Positions 36,632 through 45,299 of a DNA stretch of 64,000 bases are shown here, in pieces. Both the position numbers and the translations under genes were made by a program. The DNA lies in the NCBI RefSeq assembly GCF_000473145.1, contig NZ_KI421500.1:124225-188224 (forward strand), written 5' to 3'. Origin of the DNA: Leisingera daeponensis DSM 23529. GTDB taxonomy: Bacteria > Pseudomonadota > Alphaproteobacteria > Rhodobacterales > Rhodobacteraceae. The notes beneath the pieces are model-generated. The model worked only from the letters and a program-made list of their open reading frames with translations, had not been told where the DNA came from and did no database searches. How positions within the stretch are numbered: position 1 is the first letter of the stretch; every line of letters starts with the position of its first letter.

Positions 36632-37890
36632 CAGTTCAGCAGCACACACTCGCCAACGGGTTCCGCATCGTCTCCGAGCATATGCCGGGTCTGGAATCCG
36701 CGGCGGTCGGGATCTGGGTGACAGCCGGAGGCCGCCACGAGCGGCTTGAACAGAACGGCATCGCCCATTTCCTGGAGCACATGGCCTTCAAGGGCACCAA
36801 AAGGCGCTCGGCCTTGCAGATCGCCGAGGAGATCGAGGATGTCGGCGGCTATATCAACGCCTACACCTCGCGCGAGGTCACGGCGTATTACGCCCGTGTG
36901 CTGAAGGATGACGTGCCGCTGGCGGTGGATGTGATCGGGGACATCCTGCTCAATCCGGTGTTCGACCAGCGCGAGATCGAGGTCGAACGCGGGGTGATCC
37001 TGCAGGAAATCGGCCAGTCGCTGGATACACCGGACGATGTGATCTTTGACTGGCTGCAGGAAGAAAGCTACCGCGGCCAGCCGCTGGGCCGCACCATCTT
37101 GGGCCCCGCAGAACGCGTGCGCAGCTTCTCGCGCGAGGATCTGGAAGGCTTTGTCTCCGAGCATTACGGCCCCGGCCAGATGATCCTGGCGGCGGCGGGC
37201 GGTGTGGACCACGACGCGCTGGTCAGACTGGCGGAGCAGCTGTTCGGCCATATGGCGGCCAAGCCGGACTTCACCGCCGAAGGCGCCACCTTCACCGGCG
37301 GTGAGGCGCGGCAGGTCAAGGATCTGGAGCAGGCGCATTTTGCGCTGGCCTTCGAAGGTCCCGGCTACCGCGACCAGTCGATGTACACCGCGCAGATCTA
37401 TGCCAGCGCCCTCGGCGGCGGCATGTCCTCGCGGCTGTTTCAGGAGGTGCGCGAAAAGCGCGGCCTTTGCTACACCATCTTCTCGCAGGCGGGGTCATAT
37501 GCCGACACCGGTTCAATGACCGTTTACGCAGGCACCTCCGGCGAGCAGCTGGCGGAACTGGCGGGCATCACCATCGACGAGATGAAGCGCGCCGCGGACG
37601 ACATGAGCGATGCCGAGGTCGAACGCGCCCGCGCCCAGATGAAGGCGGGGATGCTGATGGGGCTGGAAAGCCCCTCGAACCGGGCGGAGCGGCTGGCCCG
37701 GCTGGTGCAGATCTGGGGCAAGGTGCCGTCGCTGGAGCGGACCATCGAACGGATCGACGCAGTGACCACCAAGGACGTGCGCACGCTTGCCGAAACCATG
37801 GCGGTAACTGCGCCGGCGGCCTTGGCGCTGTATGGCCCGGTGGCGGATGCCCCGGCGCTTGAGAGGCTGCAGGAGAGGCGCGCTGCCTGA
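36628..37890 (+). CDS. M16 family zinc peptidase
   Basis: A 420-aa single-chain M16 peptidase of the processing-peptidase type. The inverted zinc motif HxxEH is at H47-F-L-E50-H51, and the third ligand Glu is in EVERGVILQEIGQS. A glycine-rich region GGGMSSRLFQEVREKRGLCY is typical. It starts with TTG at 36628, overlapping the thrC stop (TTGA). Bacterial homologues in alphaproteobacteria often follow thrC. Cytoplasmic or periplasmic oligopeptide degradation is likely; no signal peptide is seen. Confidence 0.9.
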   Translation: MTVQQHTLANGFRIVSEHMPGLESAAVGIWVTAGGRHERLEQNGIAHFLEHMAFKGTKRRSALQIAEEIEDVGGYINAYTSREVTAYYARVLKDDVPLAVDVIGDILLNPVFDQREIEVERGVILQEIGQSLDTPDDVIFDWLQEESYRGQPLGRTILGPAERVRSFSREDLEGFVSEHYGPGQMILAAAGGVDHDALVRLAEQLFGHMAAKPDFTAEGATFTGGEARQVKDLEQAHFALAFEGPGYRDQSMYTAQIYASALGGGMSSRLFQEVREKRGLCYTIFSQAGSYADTGSMTVYAGTSGEQLAELAGITIDEMKRAADDMSDAEVERARAQMKAGMLMGLESPSNRAERLARLVQIWGKVPSLERTIERIDAVTTKDVRTLAETMAVTAPAALALYGPVADAPALERLQERRAA

Positions 37891-38480
37891 TGCTGCTCAG
37901 CCGCCGCAAGGTCCGCATTGAAACCGAGCGCCTGACCCTTAGGCCGCCGGTGCATGCGGATTTTCACGGCTGGGCGGCGCTGAGGCTGCAAAGCCAGCCT
38001 TATCTGACGCCGTGGGAGCCCAGCTGGGCGGCGGATCACCTCAGCCGCAAGAGCTTCACCAACCGGGTCTACTGGGCGCGCCGCTCGGTGGCCTCGGGTT
38101 CAGCCATGCCGCTGTTCCTGATCCGGCGGTCGGATCAGGTTCTGGTCGGGGCGATCACGCTCGACAACATCCGCCGCGGCCCCGCCCAGGCCGGCACGCT
38201 GGGCTATTGGACGGGCCAGCCCTTCGCCCGCAAGGGTTTCATGCGCGAGGCGATCGGCGCGGTGGTGCATCATGCGTTCACGAAGCTGGACCTCAGCCGG
38301 ATCGAGGCCGCCTGCCTGCCGGAAAACCAGGCCTCCCGCGGGCTGCTGGAAAAATCCGGCTTCAAGTATGAGGGCGTTGCCCAGTCCTATCTGCAAATCA
38401 ACGGCCGCTGGCGCACCCATGTGCTCTATGCCGCGCTGCGCCATGACCGCCGCGGCAAGACCCTGGCCGGCCAGGCCTAG
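37890..38480 (+). CDS. GNAT family N-acetyltransferase (RimJ/RimL type)
   Basis: A 196-aa acetyltransferase with the RimJ/RimL pattern: ETERLTLRPP start, GAITLDNIRRGPAQAGTLGYW, then GFMREAIGAVVHHAF (acetyl-CoA loop) and ENQASRGLLEKSGFKYEG. It probably acetylates a protein N-terminus or a metabolite amine. The ATG overlaps the M16 stop by one base (TGATG), making it the last gene of the run that begins at coxB or thrC. Confidence 0.9.
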   Translation: MLLSRRKVRIETERLTLRPPVHADFHGWAALRLQSQPYLTPWEPSWAADHLSRKSFTNRVYWARRSVASGSAMPLFLIRRSDQVLVGAITLDNIRRGPAQAGTLGYWTGQPFARKGFMREAIGAVVHHAFTKLDLSRIEAACLPENQASRGLLEKSGFKYEGVAQSYLQINGRWRTHVLYAALRHDRRGKTLAGQA

Positions 38481-38740
38481 GCGCTGCGGCCCCGCAAAAG
38501 GCAATGCCTCCCGCCCGCCGCTGGTGCACTGACATGCACCGCGCCCGTCGGGCATGGCGCCGCACCTGCGGTGCGGCGTTTCCCGGCCTAGCGGCCGGGA
38601 GAGACGGCGGCGGTCTGCCGGGTCCGCGCCGGGCCGCAGGCCCGGCGCCCAGCCCAACCGCAAGGCGGAATTTGCAATTCTGCCGGAGCGGGCGGGAGCG
38701 CCCCAGAAGATTTTTTCGCGCCCGGGGCTGACAGCGGTGG
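38481..38740. repeat. GC-rich structured intergenic repeat (member A)
   Basis: A 260-base gap with no gene. It has a hairpin (GCGCCGCACC/GGTGCGGCG around 38557-38579) and ends in CCCAACCGCAAGGCGG ... GGGCGGGAGC (38663-38699). The same CCCAACCG...GGGCGGGAGCG end is found at about 41184-41235. It belongs to the family described at 41.1 and 51.0 kb. Confidence 0.55.
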
Positions 38741-38762
38741 TTTGCGCCCTAGAACCTGCCCC

Positions 38763-39587
38763 ATGCGCGCGTTTTGCTGTCTCCTGTGGCTTATCCTCTG
38801 TGCCAGTGCCCTCCCCGCACAGGAGCGGCGGCCGAGCCATTGCATCGCCCTGGCGCAAGGCACGCCCGGCCTGGCTTACCTGCACAAAGCCAGCTGGCAG
38901 GATCCGGTTGCCAAGGACAGCGTGCTGATCCGCTATATCGCCCATGCCTCCTTTCTGCTGCGCACCGAGGGCGGGCTGAATGTGGTCACCGATTTCACCG
39001 GATTCACCGGCGCTGCGCCCTTGATCCCTGATGTGGTCACCATGAACCACGCCCATGAAACCCATTGGACGGCCCACCCCGATCCGGCGATCCCGCATGT
39101 GCTGGAAGGCTGGGGCCCCTTCGGGGCAGGCATCGACCATCACCTCGACCTGGGGGAGATGCTGATCCGCAATGTCTCCACCGATATCCGCAACATGTTC
39201 GGCGGGGTGGAGCAGCAGGGCAATTCGATTTTCGTGTTCGAGGCTGCGGGGCTCTGCATTGGCCACCTGGGCCACCTGCACCATGTGCCGACGCCGGAGC
39301 AATACGCGGCGCTGGGGCGGCTGGATGTGGTGATGGCAGCGGTGGACGGCGGCATCACCCTGCCGCTCGATCAGATGCTGGAGGTGCTGGGGCGGCTGCG
39401 GTCCTCTGTCATCATCCCGATGCACTGGTTCAGCGACTACTCCCTGGACCGCTTTCTGTCTCAGGTCGGCCCGGAGTTCGATGTGGTCGATGACGGCAGC
39501 AGCACACTCACCGTTTCGCTGCGCAGCCTGCCCAGCCGCCCGACCATCCATGTGCTGCGGCCGAAGCACCTGCTGGAAGAGGAGTGA
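38763..39587 (+). CDS. MBL-fold metallo-hydrolase, secreted
   Basis: A 274-aa protein with a signal peptide (FCCLLWLILCASALPAQ) and a metallo-beta-lactamase-type core of the UlaG/RomA kind: IRYIAHASFLLRTEGG, then the metal site MNHAHETHWT, IGHLGHLHHVP and IPMHWF. The usual HxHxDH here reads H-A-H-E-T-H, so the Asp is replaced by Thr. The ATG at 38763 is the one that gives a signal peptide. Substrate unknown; it sits alone before the FAD dehydrogenase. Confidence 0.82.
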   Translation: MRAFCCLLWLILCASALPAQERRPSHCIALAQGTPGLAYLHKASWQDPVAKDSVLIRYIAHASFLLRTEGGLNVVTDFTGFTGAAPLIPDVVTMNHAHETHWTAHPDPAIPHVLEGWGPFGAGIDHHLDLGEMLIRNVSTDIRNMFGGVEQQGNSIFVFEAAGLCIGHLGHLHHVPTPEQYAALGRLDVVMAAVDGGITLPLDQMLEVLGRLRSSVIIPMHWFSDYSLDRFLSQVGPEFDVVDDGSSTLTVSLRSLPSRPTIHVLRPKHLLEEE

Positions 39588-39628
39588 GCCCGCTTGCCAG
39601 CCGCCGGGCCTTGCGGCATGGATAGGGC

Positions 39629-41047
39629 ATGAGCCTCAACCCCGCCGATCCCGCCTTTGCCGCCCGCCTTTCTGCCCTGCTGCCCGAAGGCGTGCTGCGC
39701 CAGCCTGAGCCGCGCCACCTGGAGGAGCCGCGCGGGCGCTATCGCGGGCAGGCGGGCGTGCTGGCGCTGCCGCACACCGTGGAGCAGGCCGCAACCCTGG
39801 TGCGCGAGGCCAATGCCGCCCGGGTGCCGGTTGTGCCCTACGGCGGCGGCACCGGTCTGGTCGGCGGCCAGGTGATGCCGGACGGCCCGGCACCGCTTCT
39901 GCTGTCACTGGAGCGGATGACGGCGATCCGCGCGGTTTACCCGCAGGAAAACGTGATTATCGCCGAGGCTGGTGCCATTCTGGCGGATGTGCAGGCCGCT
40001 GCGCAGGCGGCAGACCGGCTGTTTCCCCTCTCGCTGGCGGCGGAAGGCTCGGCCCGGATCGGCGGCAACCTTGCGACCAATGCAGGCGGGGTCAACGTGC
40101 TGCGCTACGGCAACGCCCGCGACTTGTGCCTGGGGCTGGAAGCGGTGCTGCCTTCCGGCGAGGTCTGGCACGGGCTCTCGCGCCTGCGCAAAGACAACAC
40201 CGGCTATGACCTCAAGAACCTGCTGATCGGCGCCGAGGGCACATTGGGAGTGATCACCGCTGCGGCTCTGAAACTGTCGCCTATCCCGGCGGGACAGGGC
40301 ACGGCCCTTTTCACAGTGAAGGACCCGGAAGCGGCCATCGCGCTGCTGGCGCTGGCCCGGGATCAGGCCGGTGAGGCCGTCAGCGCCTTTGAGCTGATCC
40401 ACCGGCAGGGGCTGGAGTTCCTGGCCGAGACCCAGCCGCAAGTGCGCCAGCCTTTCGCCCCGGCGCCGGAGTGGTCGGTGCTGATCGAAGTTGGCCTGCC
40501 GCGCGGGCTGGATCCTGAAACCGCCCTGGCGGAGCTGTTCGAGGCGGCGGAACGGGCCGGGCTTGCGCAGGATGGCGTCATTGCTCAATCCGAGGCGCAG
40601 CGGCAGGCGCTGTGGTCGCTGCGTGAGCATATCCCGGTTGCCAACAAGGCGATCGGTGCAATTTCAAGTCATGACATCTCGGTCCCGGTCTCAGAGATCC
40701 CGGCGTTCATCAAACGCGGCCATGAGGTGCTGGAGACACTGGGCGTATTCCGGATCAACTGCTTTGGTCACCTTGGGGACGGCAACCTGCACTACAACGT
40801 CTTCCCGCCCAAAGGCCGCAGGCGGGAGGACTTTGACCACCTGCGGAGTGCCGTGAAGGAGGCCGTGCATGACTTGGTCCACACCTTCGGCGGCTCTTTC
40901 AGCGCGGAGCATGGCGTAGGACGGATGAAAACCAGTGACCTGGAGCGGTATGGCGATCCGGTCAAACTGGCGGCCATGCGCGCGATCAAGCAGGCGCTGG
41001 ACCCGAACGGGATCATGAACCCGGGCGCGGTGCTGAGGGCCGTCTGA
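39629..41047 (+). CDS. FAD-binding oxidoreductase (GlcD/D-lactate or D-2-hydroxyglutarate dehydrogenase type)
   Basis: A 472-aa flavoenzyme of the VAO/PCMH fold. The FAD site is PVVPYGGGTGLVGGQ, then GNLATNAGGVNVLRYGNARD and LLIGAEGTLGVIT. The C-terminal FAD-linked oxidase domain has NCFGHLGDGNLHYNVFPP and FSAEHGVGRMK. Such enzymes oxidise D-2-hydroxyacids and pass electrons to quinone or an ETF. The exact substrate cannot be read. It is 41 bases after the MBL gene and converges on apt. Confidence 0.9.
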   Translation: MSLNPADPAFAARLSALLPEGVLRQPEPRHLEEPRGRYRGQAGVLALPHTVEQAATLVREANAARVPVVPYGGGTGLVGGQVMPDGPAPLLLSLERMTAIRAVYPQENVIIAEAGAILADVQAAAQAADRLFPLSLAAEGSARIGGNLATNAGGVNVLRYGNARDLCLGLEAVLPSGEVWHGLSRLRKDNTGYDLKNLLIGAEGTLGVITAAALKLSPIPAGQGTALFTVKDPEAAIALLALARDQAGEAVSAFELIHRQGLEFLAETQPQVRQPFAPAPEWSVLIEVGLPRGLDPETALAELFEAAERAGLAQDGVIAQSEAQRQALWSLREHIPVANKAIGAISSHDISVPVSEIPAFIKRGHEVLETLGVFRINCFGHLGDGNLHYNVFPPKGRRREDFDHLRSAVKEAVHDLVHTFGGSFSAEHGVGRMKTSDLERYGDPVKLAAMRAIKQALDPNGIMNPGAVLRAV

Positions 41048-41061
41048 ATTCTCTGAAAAAG

Positions 41062-41240
41062 GAAGGGCTCCCGCACCCGCGGCTGCCCGGCTGCGCCGGA
41101 CCGCCTGGCGGCTTTGGGCCCGGCGCCGCGCATCCGCGCGGCGCGCCTTTCAGGTGCCCTGGCAGGGCACCTGAAAGGCCATGCCCAACCGGCAAAGCCG
41201 TTTTCACGGAAAATGGCGCAGGACGGGCGGGAGCGCGCCG
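41062..41240. repeat. GC-rich structured repeat between convergent genes (member B)
   Basis: The gap between the FAD dehydrogenase and apt starts with GGGCTCCCGC (41067) and ends with GGGCGGGAGC (41225-41234), which are inverse of one another. It holds the 25-base core GGCGGC-T-TTGGGCCCGG... at 41107-41131 that is matched with one change at 50980-51004. A hairpin CAGGTGCCC/GGGCACCTG lies near 41151-41173. Confidence 0.7.
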
Positions 41241-41251
41241 CGGGCCGGGCG

Positions 41252-41791
41252 TCAGAGCCCTTCGAACTCGCACAGAACATGGACGTCCATGCCCATGCTT
41301 TCCAGCAGTTTGCGGCCGCCCAGCTCCGGCAGGTCGACGATGAACGAGCACGACACGATCTCGCCGCCCAGCCGCTCGATCAGCTTGATGCCTGCACCCG
41401 CGGTGCCGCCGGTGGCCAGCAGGTCATCCACCACCAGGATCTTCTCGCCCGGCTTGATCGCGTCATCGTGGATCTCGACAATCGCCTCACCGTATTCCAG
41501 CTTGTACTCTTGGCTGATGGTGGTGCCCGGCAGCTTGCCCTTCTTGCGGATCGGCACGAAACCGACGCTCAGCTGATGCGCAATTGCGCCGCCCAGGATG
41601 AAGCCGCGCGCCTCAAGCCCCACAACCTTGTCGATCTGCTCGCCCGCGTAGGGATGCAGCATCTGGTCGATCGCCATGCGGAAGCCGCGCGGATCGGCAA
41701 ACAGGGTGGTCACATCGCGGAACATGATCCCTTCGTGCGGGAAGTCGACGATGGTGCGGATATAATCCTTAACAGCGGTCTTCTTGGGCAT
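41252..41791 (-). CDS. apt: adenine phosphoribosyltransferase
   Basis: A 179-aa purine salvage enzyme: adenine plus PRPP gives AMP. The PRPP loop [13 protein letters not shown] is at residues 119-131, and [14 protein letters not shown] and [11 protein letters not shown] are typical. It also clears the adenine released by mtnP, which lies 1.5 kb upstream on the same strand, so the two form a polyamine/methionine salvage pair. Confidence 0.97.
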   Translation of the reverse strand: MPKKTAVKDYIRTIVDFPHEGIMFRDVTTLFADPRGFRMAIDQMLHPYAGEQIDKVVGLEARGFILGGAIAHQLSVGFVPIRKKGKLPGTTISQEYKLEYGEAIVEIHDDAIKPGEKILVVDDLLATGGTAGAGIKLIERLGGEIVSCSFIVDLPELGGRKLLESMGMDVHVLCEFEGL

Positions 41792-42202
41792 CGGCTTGGC
41801 TCCCCTTGGCGCATCGGTTCCGGCGGCCCGGCACTGCCGCCGGGCACAGGGGGTTTGGCCGAAGCCGCGCTGTCATGCAAGGGGGAACCGGCAGCCGCGC
41901 CAGTGACGTCAGTTGCCGTGCCGGGTTTTCCGCCGCGACAGGTCGCTGCGGTAAAGGCTTCCCGGAAGCCGGGCCAGATGCGCATGGCGCCGGTCGCGGC
42001 GGCGCAGGGCAGGACAGGCCAGACGGTTGATCCTGCGCTTGGGCAAGGGGGCGGAACGCTCTTGCCGGGCCGTCCGAGATCAGGACACGACGGCGGGCCG
42101 CGAAACCCACCGCTTTGTGCAAAGAATCCTGACGCAAGACGGCTAGAGTTGCCGGTGTGCGGGACGTCACCTTTTGCGCAGCGGCTGGCCCGCTGGCAGG
42201 CT
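41792..42202. other. gene-free gap upstream of apt
   Basis: A 411-base GC-rich gap between apt and the DUF418 gene. I see an apt ribosome leader (AAGGGGAGCC) and several short inverted repeats such as GGCTTCCCGGAAGCC near 41957, but no gene with a ribosome site, no recognisable RNA and no clear promoter. Open frames on the minus strand here overlap the apt start and look like codon shadows. Confidence 0.5.
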
Positions 42203-43213
42203 TTACCTGGGAAAGCTGGTGCTCCAGCGCAGCAAGGCCTCCAGCGGCCCGCGTTTGGCAAAGAGGCTCCAGATCCAGGCCGCCACCATGGACAGGGCAC
42301 AGAAGCCCAGCGAATAGCCGAAGATTTGCTCGGCAGACAGCGAGCCATCAAGCTGTCCCATAGCCTCCAGGGTGCCCATGCCAAGCAGGATATGCGCCGC
42401 ATAGAGGCTCAGGGCCTGCCGGCCCGGGGCGGCCAGCCATTCGGCAAGGCCCGCCTTGTCCAAAGCCGGGGTGATGGCCAGCGTCAGTCCAATCACTGCC
42501 ATCGCGCTGCCAGAGGCTGCGAGGATGTAGAAAGGCCCGGGGGGGATGGCGCTCGTGCCCGAAAGCTCTGTCAGGTCCGGGTTCTGTACCAATAGCCCGG
42601 GCAAGGCCGCCAGCGCTGCGGCCGCTGCGCCCCATAGCACCAGGCGCGCCTGCACGGACCGGCTGGCCAGGTTCAGGCGGCCGATCCACATGCCCAGAAA
42701 CAGGAAGGCCGCCCAGGGAAATACCGGATGCCAGCCGTTGAAGAAGGAATGGCGCAGGAAGCCTTCCAGCGTCCAGAAGTCCGCGTAAGCCAGTGTCTCC
42801 CAGTTCCAATGCGCCTCGTAGTCCAGTGCCAGCAGGCTTATCAGGCCGATCAGTAACGTGCCCGCGGCAGCCAGCAGCAGTACCCGGCCGGTCGCCGTCA
42901 GGAACGGCAGCGCCACCAGGAAGTAGAGCGCGTAGAAATGCAGGATGTCGGCTTCGAAGATAGTCAGGTTCAAGAGCCCGATCAGGAACAGGAACAGCGC
43001 GCGGCGCAACAGGGTTGCCCGGTCCGGTTTGCCGACAGACAGGCCAACCCCGGCAAGGATGACAAACAGCGCCGCGGCCCGGCCTTCCAGGGCGTTGGTG
43101 AACAGCGAGATGGCATCTGGCCCCGGGCTCACTTGCGCCGCGATCCGGAAGTTGACCAGCACCATGCCGCAGAAAGCGAGGAAACGGGCGATGTCCAATC
43201 CATGAAGGCGCAT
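42203..43213 (-). CDS. DUF418 domain-containing membrane protein
   Basis: A 336-aa polytopic membrane protein starting MRLHGLDIARFLAFCGMVLVNF, the usual opening of the DUF418/heparan-alpha-glucosaminide acetyltransferase-like group. About nine helices. The region TPALDKAGLAEWLAAPGRQALSLYAAHILLGMG is the DUF418 signature. Function unknown; a membrane acyl-transfer or sensing role is proposed for the fold. The ATG at 43213 is chosen over 43291 on homologue-like start. Confidence 0.82.
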   Translation of the reverse strand: MRLHGLDIARFLAFCGMVLVNFRIAAQVSPGPDAISLFTNALEGRAAALFVILAGVGLSVGKPDRATLLRRALFLFLIGLLNLTIFEADILHFYALYFLVALPFLTATGRVLLLAAAGTLLIGLISLLALDYEAHWNWETLAYADFWTLEGFLRHSFFNGWHPVFPWAAFLFLGMWIGRLNLASRSVQARLVLWGAAAAALAALPGLLVQNPDLTELSGTSAIPPGPFYILAASGSAMAVIGLTLAITPALDKAGLAEWLAAPGRQALSLYAAHILLGMGTLEAMGQLDGSLSAEQIFGYSLGFCALSMVAAWIWSLFAKRGPLEALLRWSTSFPR

Positions 43214-43273
43214 GAAAAAAATCCTGAAATCCTGAGGTAAATCCTGTTGTCCGATAAAGGCATCCTGTTGGGC

Positions 43274-43306
43274 AAAGAAAAGGGGCGGCACCCTCTGGCC
43301 CGCCCC
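43274..43306 (-). terminator. terminator of mtnP
   Basis: GGGGCGG (43282-43288) and CCGCCCC (43300-43306) pair around an 11-base loop. On the minus strand the stem runs into TTTTCTTT. It lies 29 bases after the mtnP stop. Confidence 0.75.
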
Positions 43307-43334
43307 GAAACCTGAAATCTGTTGCTGCCGGGGA

Positions 43335-44225
43335 TCAGCCCAGCACCCGGCCTGCGACCGCGTCGAGTTTGGCCAGCAGCGCCGGATCCCGCCGCTCCGG
43401 CGCGGTCATGATGGCGTATTCCAGCGCCTTGTCGCAGCCGTGCGGGCAGTCCGCGCGCTGTTGTCCCAGCAGGTCGGGCAGACGCCGCACCAATTCGCGG
43501 GCGTTGGCGGAGTTGCCCTGCAAAGTCGCAATGATTTCAGTGATTTCTACCGCGCCGTGCTCCGGGTGCCAGCTGTCGTAATCGGTGACCATTGCGATGG
43601 AGGCGTAGCACAGCTCGGCCTCGCGGGCGAGTTTGGCCTCGGGCATGTTGGTCATGCCGATCACGTCGCAGCCCCATTGCTCGCGGTACATCTTGCTTTC
43701 CGCCATGGACGAGAACTGCGGGCCTTCCATGCAGAGATACGTGCCGCCGCGGTGGATCTTTATGCCGGCGTCCCGGCCCGCAGCCTCCGCCGCGTCCGAC
43801 AGCCGCTCGCAGGTCGGGTGCGCGACGCTCACATGGGCGACGCAGCCGGTGCCGAAGAAGCTTTTCTCACGCGCGAAGGTGCGGTCAATGAATTGATCCA
43901 CAACGACGAAATCGCCCGGTGCCATCTCCTCGCGAAACGATCCGCAGGCGGAAACGGAGAACACGTCAGTCACGCCCAGCCGCTTCAGCGCGTCGATATT
44001 GGCGCGGTAGGGGACCTCGGTCGGGGAATGCACATGGCCGCGGCCGTGGCGGGGCAGGAAGGCCATCTTCACACCGCCCAGGGAACCGGTGAAAATGTGA
44101 TCGGACGGGGCACCCCAAGGGGTTTCCACCGAGACCCACTCAGCGTTTTCGAGCCCGTCGATTTCGTAGATGCCCGAGCCGCCGATCACGGCGATCATGG
44201 TTTCGCGGGGTTCTGATGCGGTCAC
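43335..44225 (-). CDS. mtnP: S-methyl-5'-thioadenosine phosphorylase
   Basis: A 296-aa phosphorylase that splits methylthioadenosine to adenine and methylthioribose-1-phosphate. It has GGSGIY, RHGRGHVHSPTEVPYRAN, CMEGPQFSS, and the SAMP-type MTNMPEAKLAREAELCYA. An ATG at 44198 is possible, but a GTG at 44225 has a perfect AGGAGG 7 bases upstream, so I use the GTG; the extra nine residues are not part of the fold. apt, which uses the adenine, lies downstream. Confidence 0.92.
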   Translation of the reverse strand: MTASEPRETMIAVIGGSGIYEIDGLENAEWVSVETPWGAPSDHIFTGSLGGVKMAFLPRHGRGHVHSPTEVPYRANIDALKRLGVTDVFSVSACGSFREEMAPGDFVVVDQFIDRTFAREKSFFGTGCVAHVSVAHPTCERLSDAAEAAGRDAGIKIHRGGTYLCMEGPQFSSMAESKMYREQWGCDVIGMTNMPEAKLAREAELCYASIAMVTDYDSWHPEHGAVEITEIIATLQGNSANARELVRRLPDLLGQQRADCPHGCDKALEYAIMTAPERRDPALLAKLDAVAGRVLG

Positions 44226-44573
44226 GTGCTGCCCTCCTGATGCTGTTGAAGGGGATATGCGCAAGCGGGCCGGGGTTTGGCAAGCCCAAGGTGCGAAATG
44301 AGGGGGCGGCATGCGTGCACCCGCTGTGCACCCCCTGTGCAGCGGGCGGCTGCCGGGAGGCCGGGATGTTTGAAGCGGGGTGAGGCCCGTCCCCGTGATC
44401 GCCCGGGGCAAAGTTTCAGGACCGCACGGGCGGAGGCCCTATGAAGTTTCGCCTTCGGCGAGAGTATTTGAGGAAAGATGAAGCCGGCCAGCGGGACATT
44501 GCGCACAAGGCTCCTGAGCGCCGGGGTGGCGGGTTAAATCTTGCAGAGGGGAATTGCTGATGTTCCACGCAGG
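44226..44573. other. gap upstream of mtnP with a dispersed motif
   Basis: A 348-base gap between two minus-strand genes. A hairpin CCCGCTG/CAGCGGG lies near 44319-44345. At 44440-44483 lies a segment with CGGAGGCCC, a GCCTTCGGC hairpin and GAGTATTTGAGGAAAGATGAAG, related to the sites near 3050 and 57450. No gene with a ribosome site was found. Confidence 0.5.
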
Positions 44574-45131
44574 CTATTCCAAAAGGCTGCGGGCTTTGGC
44601 GGCGGCCCGGAAATCGGCAAAGGCCGCATCAAACCCTTCCAGCGGCCAGGTGAGATCCTGCGCCTGCCCGTGCCGGTCGCGGAAAGTGAAGCGGAAGGCG
44701 CCGCCTTCACGCATCTGTGCGATCAGCTTGTCCGCGCCGGCACCGGTGAAGCTGCAACTGAGGCCGGTGAGGCAGCCGGGATGCAGGCTGCGCCACGTGA
44801 CCTCTCCCTGCCGTTCGATGCGGAAGCCTCGGGGGCTGAACAGAGTTCCCGGCTCAATGCCGAAGCTGACCTTCCAGCCCTCCGCATGAGGGGTGAGGAA
44901 GAGGAACTGGCCGGCAAACCTGGGGCGCGGCGAGAACACATCCACCCAGCGGATGTAGCAGCGCTGCACCAGGGCATTGGCCTCCTCGCGTTCGTCGCAG
45001 GCGGAGGTCCAGATGCCAAAGCTTTCATAGTGTTTCACCCGCCAGTCGCTGGCGGTGTCATGTCCGGCCCGGTCCTGTGCAAGGGCAGGGGCGGCGGCGA
45101 GGGCAAGGCAGGCAAGCAGGATCCGCATCAT
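44574..45131 (-). CDS. secreted protein of unknown function
   Basis: A 185-aa protein with a signal peptide (ILLACLALAAAPALAQ). The mature part has four Cys (in SACDEREE, VQRCYI, LHPGC and GLSC), likely two disulphides, and a beta-rich core. The overall look recalls IalB-type periplasmic proteins, but I cannot confirm this. Two adjacent ATGs (45131, 45128) follow a GGGGAAAAG site. It is divergent from the SulP gene. Confidence 0.72.
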   Translation of the reverse strand: MMRILLACLALAAAPALAQDRAGHDTASDWRVKHYESFGIWTSACDEREEANALVQRCYIRWVDVFSPRPRFAGQFLFLTPHAEGWKVSFGIEPGTLFSPRGFRIERQGEVTWRSLHPGCLTGLSCSFTGAGADKLIAQMREGGAFRFTFRDRHGQAQDLTWPLEGFDAAFADFRAAAKARSLLE

Positions 45132-45299
45132 CTTTTCCCCAGGAAAGCTCACTGCGACTGTACCTGTGTATGGCGGGATGCTGGTGCAATTCACGTTCGC
45201 GCGATGGATGGGCGCTCGGCCCCGCGCCCTTGCCCCATTGGCGTATTTCCGCTAGGGGCGGGCGGCGAACACTCCTCCTCCCGAGCACAGGTACACCCA

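Noticed and set aside
41769..42170. Minus-strand frame of 133 codons upstream of apt
   Set aside because: Overlaps the apt start, has no ribosome site and a Pro/Arg/Ala composition typical of shadow frames.
44541..45299. Upstream extension of the SulP gene by about 250 codons
   Set aside because: This part is antisense to a secreted-protein gene with signal peptide and Cys pattern; SulP homology starts only at about 45300.
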